Positions 52,994 through 60,970 of a stretch of 64,000 nt of DNA are shown here, piece by piece. Location: NCBI GenBank assembly GCA_041394325.1, contig JAWKIJ010000001.1, forward strand, positions 1,674,001-1,738,000. Reading direction: 5' to 3'. This DNA comes from JAWKIJ01 sp041394325 (GTDB taxonomy: Bacteria; Actinomycetota; Acidimicrobiia; Acidimicrobiales; Microtrichaceae). The translations under genes were made by a program, and so were the position numbers. The stretch's first letter is position 1; every line of letters begins with the position of its first letter. Below the pieces are notes generated by a model that was not told the origin of the DNA, made no database searches, and worked only from the letters and a program-made list of their open reading frames with translations.

Positions 52994-53926
52994 ACGCACG
53001 TCCGCGGATGCTGATCGCGGTAGTCGGGACGGGCACCGACGTCGGCAAGACCTGGGCGGGCGCTCGGTTGTGCGCAGCGCTCGTCGAAGCCGGTTGGAGC
53101 GTCGCGGTCCGCAAACCGGCGCAATCGGGTGATCCCGGCGACCCGGGCGATGCCACCGTCCTGGCCGCGGCCACTGGGGAGCCGCCCGAGATCGTATGCC
53201 CCCCACATCGCCGCTACCCGGTGGCCATGGCCCCGCCGATGGCCGCCGAGATCGCCTCCATGGCGGCTCCAACCGTCGCCGATCTCGTCGCCGAGGTCGA
53301 GGCGTCCTGGCCGGATCCGGCTCCCGATGTCGGTGTGGTCGAGACGGCCGGCGGGGTGGCGTCACCCATGGGCGCCGCCACCCCGCGATCGCTCGACCTG
53401 GCCGCCTCCGGCCCGAACGACGACGCCGCTGCCCTGTGTGCGCTGTTGGACCCCGACGTGGTGCTCCTGGTCGCAGATGCCGGACTCGGCACCCTGTCGG
53501 CGACGCGGACGGCGATCGCCTACCTGCGGAACGGGCTCGGCGTCGCCGCGGTGGGCGACGCCGAGCCCGTCCGTCCGCCGTCGCTCCGTCGCTGCGGGGG
53601 TCCTCGGGGAGCGGGTGATCGTCGTGTTGAACCGCTATGAAGCACAGGACCCGTTGCACGTGGCCAACCGTGCCCGCCTCGTCGGGGACGGCCTCTCGGT
53701 GGTGACCACCGAGGGCCTGCCAGAGGAGATGATGGGACGCGTCACGGCCGTGCTGAGGCACTGCGCACATTGCGGTCGTCCCCTCGACGAGTGCGACGGC
53801 GCCTGTCGCCGGCCCTTGGATCCCGAACGGTTCTGCCGGCGATGCGGACGGCGGCTGTATGTGGCGATCTCCCCGGCGGGTCACTCCGCGAGATGCAAGG
53901 TGCACGGCCCGGTCGGGACCGGGTGA
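52990..53926 (+). CDS. bioD: Dethiobiotin synthetase fused to BsaP-like cysteine-rich domain (one apparent frameshift)
   Basis: ATP-dependent carboxylase that closes the ureido ring of dethiobiotin. N-terminal P-loop VVGTGTDVGKTWAGARLC and substrate Lys in RKPAQSGD are intact, as are ETAGGVASPMG and LVADAGLGTLSATR. After a shift near 53575 the chain continues VIVVLNRYEAQDP and LPEEMMGRV, then adds some 60 residues with HCAHCGRPLDECDGACRRP and FCRRCGRRLYVAISPAGHSA-RCKVHG. This pattern of Cys pairs and CGRR-x-V-x-I-x-P-x-G-x-x-A-x-C resembles the small biotin synthase auxiliary protein (BsaP) of mycobacteria, from memory. GTG start overlaps bioF. Confidence 0.85.
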
Positions 53927-53961
53927 ACGTGGCGGCCCGGTCGGGACCGGGTGAATGTGGC
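53906..53961. repeat. Tandem 28-bp hairpin repeat at the bioD 3' end
   Basis: Two adjacent 28-base units, 53906-53933 and 53934-53961, differ at one base (C/T). Each contains CCCGGTC-GG-GACCGGG, a 7-bp stem. The first unit includes the bioD stop codon. Between convergent genes; likely acts as a double terminator. Confidence 0.8.
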
Positions 53962-53985
53962 GGGCGGGCCGGGCCGGCCGAGCGC

Positions 53986-55317
53986 TCAGCGCGACCCGTC
54001 GTACAAGGGGTGGTCGTTGCCGTGGCCGTGCCGGACGACGCGGTTGCCGCCGGCGCGTTTGGCCGTCGCGAGCGCGTCGTCTGCGGCTTCGAGGAGGTGC
54101 TGGACCGTCGCGGCGCCCCGGGAGTCGACGAGTCCGACACTCGAGGTGAACGGCGCGATGCCTTCCGCCCTGAGTCGGAGTGCCAGTGCCTCGCGCACCC
54201 GCTCCATCGCCCCGGTGGCCCCCGCCGCGGGGCAGCCCGGAAGGAGGGCGATGAATCGGTCCCCGCCGAGTCGAGCGATCAGGTCGCCGGGGCGAAGCGA
54301 GTCCGACAACAACTCGGCGTACAACCGTAGGGCGTCGTCGCCGGCGGGTCTTCCGAACTCGGAGTTGTAGGCGGCGAACCCGTCGAGGTCGCACATCGCG
54401 ACCGAGAAGACGGCATCGGCCCGGTCGAGTTCGGCGAGGCGCTGCACCATCGCGACGCGCCCGGTGAGGCCGGTCAGGTCGTCGATCGGATCGGCCTCAC
54501 CGTCGTGTTCGGTCACCGGGTCGCCTCGAAGGACGGCGATCGTCTGGCCGAGCCGCCTCGCGACGGTCTCGAGGACGCGGCGCTCCTCGGGAGTGGGCAG
54601 GTCGCCGACCGCACCCATCGAGGTGACGACACCCAGGTGTCGGTTGCCCATGCGGATCGGTACACAGGTGGAGGAGGAGTCGAACGCGGCCTCCGCATCG
54701 GGTGCGTCGGGAGGCTCCCGATCCATTGTGATCGGGGTACCGACGAGCGTCATGTCGACGGGGTTCGTGGCGCGCAGGTGCGGGCAGGTGTCGAGTGAGC
54801 GCGTCGAGCGGACCTCCACGGTGTGGCGGTACGCCAGCGCGTTGCACCGGTGGGGCTCGAACGAATCGGGAATCCCGATCCCCGACCGTTCGACGGGCAG
54901 TCGCCACTGCACCAGCGACGACGTCGGCGCTGCCAACAGGATCGAATGGTCCCGATCCACGATCGCCGTGGCGAGCGCCCTGGCGGCGAGGTCGAGTGCC
55001 TCCTCCTCGGTGTCGGCGAGTTCCATCGCGTCGGCGAAGCGATCCAGGATCTCGTGTCGCGAGGCGCTTCCGGCGAGCTCGCGTACCCGGTCCCGGTGGC
55101 ACTCCCGTTCGTGGCGGAGCGTCGAGTCAGCCGGTCGGTCGAAGCCGCACCGCCCGATCAACGTCACGAGGATTCCGAGAGCGGTTCCCGTCGCCAGGGC
55201 GAGTGGGAGGGACGACCTGGGGGCGACGGCGGCCAGCGCGGCGGCGATCGACGCGGACGCGATCGCCGCGACGGTCACGGTGACCCGCACGCGTTCGCTG
55301 CCTGGCGATATCTCCAC
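53986..55317 (-). CDS. GAF-GGDEF protein with degenerate catalytic motif
   Basis: 443 residues from GTG 55317. Two N-terminal hydrophobic segments (VTVTVAAIASASIAAALAAV; LPLALATGTALGILVTLIG) anchor it, then a GAF-like sensor region (residues about 100-270) and a C-terminal GGDEF fold (VAMCDLDGFAAYNSEFGRPA; then ARLGGDRFIALLPG). The signature is GGDRF instead of GGDEF and the metal/GTP loop has NS instead of ND, so cyclic-di-GMP synthesis is doubtful; it may bind GTP or act as a receptor. The product-inhibition RxxD site is not evident. Stands alone, convergent with bioD. Confidence 0.82.
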   Translation of the reverse strand: MEISPGSERVRVTVTVAAIASASIAAALAAVAPRSSLPLALATGTALGILVTLIGRCGFDRPADSTLRHERECHRDRVRELAGSASRHEILDRFADAMELADTEEEALDLAARALATAIVDRDHSILLAAPTSSLVQWRLPVERSGIGIPDSFEPHRCNALAYRHTVEVRSTRSLDTCPHLRATNPVDMTLVGTPITMDREPPDAPDAEAAFDSSSTCVPIRMGNRHLGVVTSMGAVGDLPTPEERRVLETVARRLGQTIAVLRGDPVTEHDGEADPIDDLTGLTGRVAMVQRLAELDRADAVFSVAMCDLDGFAAYNSEFGRPAGDDALRLYAELLSDSLRPGDLIARLGGDRFIALLPGCPAAGATGAMERVREALALRLRAEGIAPFTSSVGLVDSRGAATVQHLLEAADDALATAKRAGGNRVVRHGHGNDHPLYDGSR

Positions 55318-55440
55318 GTCGTCGCATCGGCATGTTCCGGTGTCACCCTGAGAATTGTGCGGACCGCTCCGGGGCGGGTGGCGCGCGTCGGGAATCGGAG
55401 GGCCGAGAGGGTGCGGGGTGCCGCCCGTAAGCTCGCCGGC

Positions 55441-55905
55441 GTGTCGGATCTCGGGATTCCCACCGCCTACGGAGCATGGGCACTGGCGTCGCTGCGGATC
55501 GCGTCGGAGACGATCCTCGCCGAGGAGATCGGTGAACGTCTCGGTCTGCGGCCCACGTCGTGGCGCCAGTCCGAAGGTGAGCCGGCGTTCGTCGTGTGGA
55601 TCTTCGAGTCGGGGATGGCCCCCTCCGCACCTCTCGAAGACCACCTCTACATCCTCATGGAGCGGCTCGCGGAACGCCGCGACGCTCTGATGGCGCTGGT
55701 CGACGACGCCACGGTCGAGATCTGGCTCAGCTTCTCGACCGGGTCCAACTCGCGAACAGCCGTGCTCAATGCCGACCTCCTGTCGCGGGTCAGCGCGGCG
55801 GGGATCGACCTCGTGCTCGATCCCTACCCTCAGGCTTCGGCGCGGCGGCCACGACCGGACGAAACGGATGACCCCGACGGTGATCCCCGCGGGGACCGCC
55901 CGTAG
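55441..55905 (+). CDS. DUF4279 domain protein
   Basis: 154 residues from GTG 55441, with TAAGCT ending 7 bases upstream. The N-terminus ASLRIASETILAEEIGERLG and LRPTSWRQSEG follows the DUF4279 pattern (strand, helix, 'LGLxPt'), and LEDHLYILMERLAERRDAL the middle helix. The C-terminal 25 residues are charged and disordered. Function of the family is unknown; several members are linked to polymorphic toxin immunity, which nothing here supports directly. Confidence 0.65.
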   Translation: MSDLGIPTAYGAWALASLRIASETILAEEIGERLGLRPTSWRQSEGEPAFVVWIFESGMAPSAPLEDHLYILMERLAERRDALMALVDDATVEIWLSFSTGSNSRTAVLNADLLSRVSAAGIDLVLDPYPQASARRPRPDETDDPDGDPRGDRP

Positions 55906-55934
55906 TGCGGCGACGATCGGCGTCCCGGCCGCCC

Positions 55935-56966
55935 TCAGGCGTCGACCGTCCGATCGCCGCGGCTCTTCGTGGTGCGGGCTCGTGGGGTGCTCTTCGGGCT
56001 CTTGGTGCCGTTGTGGGTCCTCGGCCCCGCCGTCGGGCGTTTGGCCGCCTTCGAGGGTGCGGCCGGGGTGGAGGGCCATTGTTCACGGATGTCGTCGAGC
56101 ACGTGGGCCGGGGTGGTGTAGCCCGCGAAATGACCGCGCCCCTCGTAGGTGCGCAGTCGCGCGTCCGTCACGCGCTCGCTCTGGCGCTCGGCGTGGAGGT
56201 AGGGAACGATCACGTCGCTGTTGCCGCCGTAGAACACGATCGGCACCTTGATACGCCGGAGTTCGAAACCCCAATAGCGACCGAACAGGATCAGGTCGTC
56301 CACGACCGCCCCGATGCCCGACCGATGGTTCGCATCGATCAGGTCGGCGGTGAACTGTCGCCGGTCGAGGGGGCGCTCGCTGAAGTGGCCGCGGTCGCCC
56401 GGCATGAGGTTGAAGAACAGGTCGACCGCCTGGTCGGCGAGCGGGGTGGCGAGGTGGACGAGGGAGCTCAGGCCCTTCGCTAGGGGAACGCGGAGGAATC
56501 GGAGCACCGGAGCAGCGGGCACCAGCAGCATGGTGTGGCTGACGATCGAGTCGATGCCCCGGGTGGGGCCGATGCCACCGAGGACCACCCCCACGATCGT
56601 GCGACGGGGAAGCTCGTGTGCGACGGCGAGGACGAACGGTCCGCCTCCCGACAGGCCGACCACGGCGAACTCGTGGACCCCGAGGTCGTCGGCGACCTGG
56701 AGGAAGTCGTCGACGAAGTCCACCACCCGGTCGTAGTGGTGTGAGGTCGAACTGCCGGTACCCGGTCGTTCGATGGTGATGATGCGCAGGCCCCGCTCGG
56801 TTGCGAGTTCGGCGGCGTCGTGGGGGAGCTGGTGGCGGGCGCCGGGAGTCCCGTGGAACCAGAACACGGGGTCGCCGTCGGCCGGCCCGAAGACGGCCCA
56901 GCCGATGGATCGGCCGTCGGAGAGCCGTGTGGTCCCCGTCCGGTGCGGTACGAGCGGAGTGGTCAT
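55935..56966 (-). CDS. Alpha/beta-fold hydrolase with basic tail
   Basis: 343 residues. FWFHGTPGARHQLP is the oxyanion-hole region, VVGLSGGGPFVLAVAHELP the nucleophile elbow with Ser, a likely acid in FYGGNSDVIVP, and the His in EGRGHFAGYT. This pattern is common for hydrolases with 'HGTPGSR' motifs in actinobacteria; substrate unknown. The last 45 residues are Lys/Arg/Pro/Thr-rich (KSPKSTPRARTTKSRGDR), an unusual tail that could bind nucleic acid or the envelope. Divergent from cysS. Confidence 0.85.
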   Translation of the reverse strand: MTTPLVPHRTGTTRLSDGRSIGWAVFGPADGDPVFWFHGTPGARHQLPHDAAELATERGLRIITIERPGTGSSTSHHYDRVVDFVDDFLQVADDLGVHEFAVVGLSGGGPFVLAVAHELPRRTIVGVVLGGIGPTRGIDSIVSHTMLLVPAAPVLRFLRVPLAKGLSSLVHLATPLADQAVDLFFNLMPGDRGHFSERPLDRRQFTADLIDANHRSGIGAVVDDLILFGRYWGFELRRIKVPIVFYGGNSDVIVPYLHAERQSERVTDARLRTYEGRGHFAGYTTPAHVLDDIREQWPSTPAAPSKAAKRPTAGPRTHNGTKSPKSTPRARTTKSRGDRTVDA

Positions 56967-57131
56967 ACGGGGCCGATTGTGACCGACGGCACCGTTGTGT
57001 GTCGATCCCGGTGCCGAGCGGTCCGGGTGAGCCCACGGCCCGGCGCGTGCGATGCGTCCGTCGAGAGGCGGGTTCGGAGGGCGCCCACGGAAGCGGGATG
57101 GGAGGCCGTCGTGTCGCTACGGTCGGTGGCC

Positions 57132-58487
57132 ATGCTGTCGCTGTTCGACACCGCCGCCGGCGCCGTCCGCCCCCTGGTCCCGCGCGACGAGGGTCGCGTG
57201 TCGATGTACGTCTGCGGTCCCACCGTGTACGGCCCACCCCACCTGGGGCACGGTCGGTTCTCGCTCGTGTTCGACGTGTTGCGCCGCTACCTGCGCTGGA
57301 GCGGCCTCGAGGTGACCTATGTGTCGAACATCACCGACATCGACGACGCCATCATCAAGCGCTCCAACGAGGAGCGGCGTGATTGGCGTGAGATCACCGC
57401 CGAGTGCGAGGCATTGTGGTGGGAGGCGATGGACGCGATCGGTGTGATGCGCCCCGACCACACCCCCCACGCGACCGGGTTCGTTGACCGAATGGTCGAG
57501 TTCACCGGCGATCTGCTCGGGCGGGGGGCGGCCCACGAACGCGACGACGGGGTCGAGGTCCGGTCGACGGTGGTCGACGCCTACGGGCTGTTGTCCCGTC
57601 AGAGTCGCGAATCGCTCCAGGCGGGGGCACGGATCGAGGTGATCGAGGGTAAGGAGTCCCCGACCGACTTCGTGCTGTGGAAGAAGGCCAAACCCGGTGA
57701 GCCGTCCTGGCCCTCTCCCTGGGGTGAGGGCCGGCCCGGGTGGCACACCGAGTGCGTGGTGATGTCGCTCGACCTGCTCGGGGAGGGCTTCGACCTGCAC
57801 GGTGGAGGCCAGGACCTGGCGTTCCCCCACCACGAGAACGAGCGGGCACAGGCGCTGGCCGCCGGGTCCCGCTCGGCCTCGATGTGGGTGCACAACGGGT
57901 TCGTCGAGGTGGCGGGGGAGAAGATGGCCAAGTCGCTCGGCAACTTCACGAACCTGATCGACCTGGTCGAGCGGGTCGATCCGCGTTCGTACCGCCTGCT
58001 GTGCCTCCAGGCGCACTACCGATCACCGATCGACGTCAACGAGTCGACCACGGCGCAGGCTTCGGCGGCCCTCGACCGTTTGGACGCCCTCGGCCGTCGC
58101 ATCGTCGACATAGGCCTCGAGGCCGAACCCGACGCGGCCACGTTGGCCCGCTTTCGTGAGCGGATGGACGACGACCTCAACACGGCGGGGGCGATGGCCG
58201 TCGTCGCCGACACCGTCACCAGGATCAACCGCCTTCTCGACGCCGGCGACACGCGGGCGGCCGAGGGCCCGGCTTCGGCGTTGCGCTCGATGCTGACTGC
58301 GGTCGGCCTCGAACTCCGCACCGACGGCAACGACGTCCCGGCCGATGTCGCGGATCGTTGCGCGGCACGCGACGCCGCGAGGGGGGCGAGGGACTGGGCG
58401 GCCGCCGATGCCATTCGTGACGAACTGGTCGCCCTCGGGTGGGTGGTGGAGGACACGCCCACGGGCACCGCGGTCCGTCGGGCCTGA
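57132..58487 (+). CDS. cysS: Cysteinyl-tRNA synthetase
   Basis: Charges tRNA-Cys; 451 residues. Zinc-binding and HIGH region MYVCGPTVYGPPHLGHGR, WHTECVVMS and GGGQDLAFPHHENERAQALA are CysRS hallmarks, and EKMAKSLGNF is the KMSKS loop. The full C-terminal helical anticodon domain with DALGRRIVDIGLEAEPD is present, which distinguishes it from the shorter mycothiol ligase MshC. ATG 57132 matches the family N-terminus and has TACGGT ending 8 bases upstream; GTG 57111 with GGGAGG is an alternative. Confidence 0.94.
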   Translation: MLSLFDTAAGAVRPLVPRDEGRVSMYVCGPTVYGPPHLGHGRFSLVFDVLRRYLRWSGLEVTYVSNITDIDDAIIKRSNEERRDWREITAECEALWWEAMDAIGVMRPDHTPHATGFVDRMVEFTGDLLGRGAAHERDDGVEVRSTVVDAYGLLSRQSRESLQAGARIEVIEGKESPTDFVLWKKAKPGEPSWPSPWGEGRPGWHTECVVMSLDLLGEGFDLHGGGQDLAFPHHENERAQALAAGSRSASMWVHNGFVEVAGEKMAKSLGNFTNLIDLVERVDPRSYRLLCLQAHYRSPIDVNESTTAQASAALDRLDALGRRIVDIGLEAEPDAATLARFRERMDDDLNTAGAMAVVADTVTRINRLLDAGDTRAAEGPASALRSMLTAVGLELRTDGNDVPADVADRCAARDAARGARDWAAADAIRDELVALGWVVEDTPTGTAVRRA

Positions 58488-58558
58488 CCCGCCGGGGTCG
58501 GCTCGCGGTGGGCGCAATCGTCGGTCCCGGGCCGTCGGTCCCACCACTGGCGTCCCAG

Positions 58559-58574
58559 GTTACCGACGGGTAAC
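58559..58574. promoter_or_regulatory. Inverted repeat upstream of the acyl-CoA dehydrogenase gene
   Basis: GTTACC-GACG-GGTAAC, 70 bases before the start codon, in the only spacer (157 bases) of this gene. The size is typical for a TetR-type operator controlling fatty-acid degradation; no regulator is adjacent. Confidence 0.55.
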
Positions 58575-58644
58575 TTAGGGGGGTCTCGTAGCCGACGCCG
58601 CCCACGGCGAGCGTGGTGCCCGCCTCCACCCACAAGGGGATGTC

Positions 58645-59862
58645 ATGGCCGATTTCAGCCTTTCGCTCAACGACGACCAACTCGGCCTGAAGGAGTGGAT
58701 CCACGGTTTCGCGAAGGACGTGATGCGACCCGCCGCCGAGGAGTGGGACGAGCGGGAGGAGTTCCCGTGGCCGATCATCCAGGAGGCGGCGAAGATCGGC
58801 CTGTACGGCATGGACTTCATGGCGCAGGGGATCTCGGACCCGACGGGGCTCACCATGCCCGTCGCGATCGAGGAGCTGTTCTGGGGTGACGCCGGAATCG
58901 GACTGTCGTTGATGGGGTCGGGTCTCGCGGCGGCGGCCATCGCCTCCAATGGGACACCTGAGCAACTCTTCGAGTGGGTGCCTCAGTGCTACGGCACGGC
59001 CGACAAGGTGCAACTCGGTGCGTTCTGTGCCTCCGAGCCCGACGCGGGCTCCGACGTGGGCGGATTCCGCACACGCGCGGTGTACGACGAGGCCAACGAC
59101 GAGTGGACCCTCAACGGCACGAAGGCATGGATCACCAACGGGGGAATCGCCGACATCCACGTGGTGGTGGCCGTGGTCGAGCCCGGCATCGGCTCGCGAG
59201 GTCACGCAAGCTTCGTGATCCCTCCCAACACACCGGGGCTCAGCCAGGGTCAGAAGTACAAGAAGCACGGGATCCGGGCGAGCCACACCGCCGAGGTCGT
59301 ACTCGACGACGTGAAGATCCCCGGATCGTGCCTGTTGGGCACCAAGGAGCGGCTCGACAACAAGATCGCCAAGGCGAAGGACAACCAGAGGACCGGCGAG
59401 AAGCAGCCCGCGATGGCGACATTCGAGGCAACGCGGCCAACCGTCGGCGCGATGGCCGTCGGCATCGCCCGGGCTGCCTACGAGTACGCGCTCGAGTACG
59501 CCAAGGATCGTCAGGCGTTCGGCGAACCGATCATCATGAAGCAGGGCATCGCCTTCAAGCTGGCCGACATGGCCACCGAGATCGACGCCTCCCGTCTGCT
59601 GGTGTGGCGTGCTGCGTGGATGGCGGCCACCAAGGTTCCCTTCGTGCAGGGCGAGGGCTCGATGTCCAAGCTCAAGGCGTCGGAGGTCGCGGTGAAGGCC
59701 ACCGAGGACGCGATCCAGATCCTCGGCGGTTACGGCTACACCCGCGAGTATCCGGTCGAGCGCTGGCACCGTGACTCCAAGATCATGACCATCTTCGAGG
59801 GACCCTCGGAGATCCAGCGCCTCGTCATCGCCCGTGCGGCGTCGGGGATCCGCATCCCCTGA
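58645..59862 (+). CDS. Acyl-CoA dehydrogenase
   Basis: FAD enzyme that introduces the alpha-beta double bond in fatty acyl-CoA; 405 residues. FAD/substrate loops FCASEPDAGSDVGGFRT and WTLNGTKAWITNGGIADIHV, GQKYKKHGIRASHTAEVVLDD, and ILGGYGYTREYPVERWHRDSK with the catalytic Glu in MTIFEGPSEIQRLV. A Lys-rich insertion (NKIAKAKDNQRTGEKQPAMA) in the third domain is unusual. ATG 58645 follows AAGGGG. Monocistronic; probably controlled by the inverted repeat upstream. Confidence 0.94.
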   Translation: MADFSLSLNDDQLGLKEWIHGFAKDVMRPAAEEWDEREEFPWPIIQEAAKIGLYGMDFMAQGISDPTGLTMPVAIEELFWGDAGIGLSLMGSGLAAAAIASNGTPEQLFEWVPQCYGTADKVQLGAFCASEPDAGSDVGGFRTRAVYDEANDEWTLNGTKAWITNGGIADIHVVVAVVEPGIGSRGHASFVIPPNTPGLSQGQKYKKHGIRASHTAEVVLDDVKIPGSCLLGTKERLDNKIAKAKDNQRTGEKQPAMATFEATRPTVGAMAVGIARAAYEYALEYAKDRQAFGEPIIMKQGIAFKLADMATEIDASRLLVWRAAWMAATKVPFVQGEGSMSKLKASEVAVKATEDAIQILGGYGYTREYPVERWHRDSKIMTIFEGPSEIQRLVIARAASGIRIP

Positions 59863-59985
59863 CCGTCGCTGCTCCGGGCGGTACCCCAAAATATCGTGCC
59901 GCCCGGGTGGGTTTTGCGGATCCGTCGGTACGGTGGCGGGCCACGTCGGGCCGGTCTCGGCCTCGCTGTCCCCCCGAGGAGGATC

Positions 59986-60798
59986 ATGAAGTTCCGCAAG
60001 ACCGCGCTATTGCTGGCGCCCGCAGCGATGGCCCTGGCATCGTGCCAGGTACCCGTCACGATGTGGGGTAGCTGCCAGAACGCCGCCGACGGCAACCCGA
60101 CCGGCACCGACAACCAGTACGTGCTCGTCTGCAAGGACGGCGTCTGGACGCCGATCATGACCGTGGGCGAGTTCGCCCAGCTCTCCCAGGGCAAGACGGT
60201 CACGATCGCCTCGCTGCCGACGCAGCCGACGACCACGACCACCACGACCGCGGCGCCGACGACGACGTCGACGACCACGACCACGGTCCCGCTCGCTCCT
60301 CCGACGGTAACCGGCACGGCCGATGCCGAGGGGCCCCTGGCGGGCGGCAACGAATTCACCGTCTTGGGCACCAACTTCACCGGCACGACCGGGGTGACGG
60401 TGGACGGTACCTCCGCGACGTTCGTCGTCGTCAACAACTCGACCCTCACGGTGACCGCACCCGCCCACGCCGCGGGGCCTGCGGCGATCATCGTCACCAA
60501 CGCGGACGGGACCAGCGATGAGGTCCCCGAGGGCACCTACCACTACCGCGCGGTGCCGACGGCGGACTCCCTGAGCCCGACGACGGCCGACGTCGGTGAC
60601 ACCATCACCATCACCGGCACCGGTTACGGCGGCGGCGTCTGGGTCGAGGTCGGCACTACGCCGGCACCGAACTCCGCGTCGGTCGACGGCACGAGTGCCA
60701 CCTTCGAGGTACCGGCCGTTGGTGCCGGAACCTATGACGTGGTGATCCACACGGCCGGTGGCAGCGTCACCGTGACGAACGGACTCACCGTCAACTGA
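59986..60798 (+). CDS. TIG-domain lipoprotein
   Basis: 270 residues, ATG 59986 after GAGGAGG. Signal peptide ends in lipobox ALASC, so it is lipid-anchored outside the membrane. A Cys-containing segment (SCQNAADGNPTGTDNQYVLV) precedes a Thr-rich linker (PTTTTTTTAAPTTTSTTTTT) and two IPT/TIG immunoglobulin-like domains, each starting P-x-V-x-x/ADSLSPTTADVGDTITITG. Such linkers may be glycosylated and keep the adhesin-like tip away from the cell. Followed by a strong terminator. Confidence 0.85.
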   Translation: MKFRKTALLLAPAAMALASCQVPVTMWGSCQNAADGNPTGTDNQYVLVCKDGVWTPIMTVGEFAQLSQGKTVTIASLPTQPTTTTTTTAAPTTTSTTTTTVPLAPPTVTGTADAEGPLAGGNEFTVLGTNFTGTTGVTVDGTSATFVVVNNSTLTVTAPAHAAGPAAIIVTNADGTSDEVPEGTYHYRAVPTADSLSPTTADVGDTITITGTGYGGGVWVEVGTTPAPNSASVDGTSATFEVPAVGAGTYDVVIHTAGGSVTVTNGLTVN

Positions 60799-60814
60799 TC
60801 CTTCCGGATCGACA

Positions 60815-60857
60815 AACGCGATGGTGGCCGGGCCCTGTGCCCGGCCACCATCGCGTT
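60815..60857 (+). terminator. Rho-independent-type terminator
   Basis: Perfect 18-bp stem AACGCGATGGTGGCCGGG (60815-60832) with 60840-60857, loop ccctgtg, then tttc. It starts 17 bases after the lipoprotein stop. The best terminator in the window. Confidence 0.88.
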
Positions 60858-60889
60858 TTCGGTGGATCCGGCGGCACCCGACCCCCGCT

Positions 60890-60942
60890 GGTTTTGTCGC
60901 GCGAAAGTCGCGGCGACGCCGCGACTTTCGCGCGACAAAACC
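60890..60942. repeat. Dispersed hairpin repeat, copy 4
   Basis: Perfect 25-bp arms 60890-60914 and 60918-60942 around a 3-base loop (gac); the most perfect copy. Lies between the terminator above and the 3' end of the FAD oxidase gene on the other strand, that is between convergent genes. Confidence 0.93.
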
Positions 60943-60970
60943 GGTGAGAGTGGTGCGGGAGGAGGGTGGC

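Noticed and set aside
53986..56079. 697-residue ORF joining the GGDEF protein to sequence opposite DUF4279
   Set aside because: The upstream 250 codons are Arg/Pro-rich antisense noise; GTG 55317 starts the conserved part.
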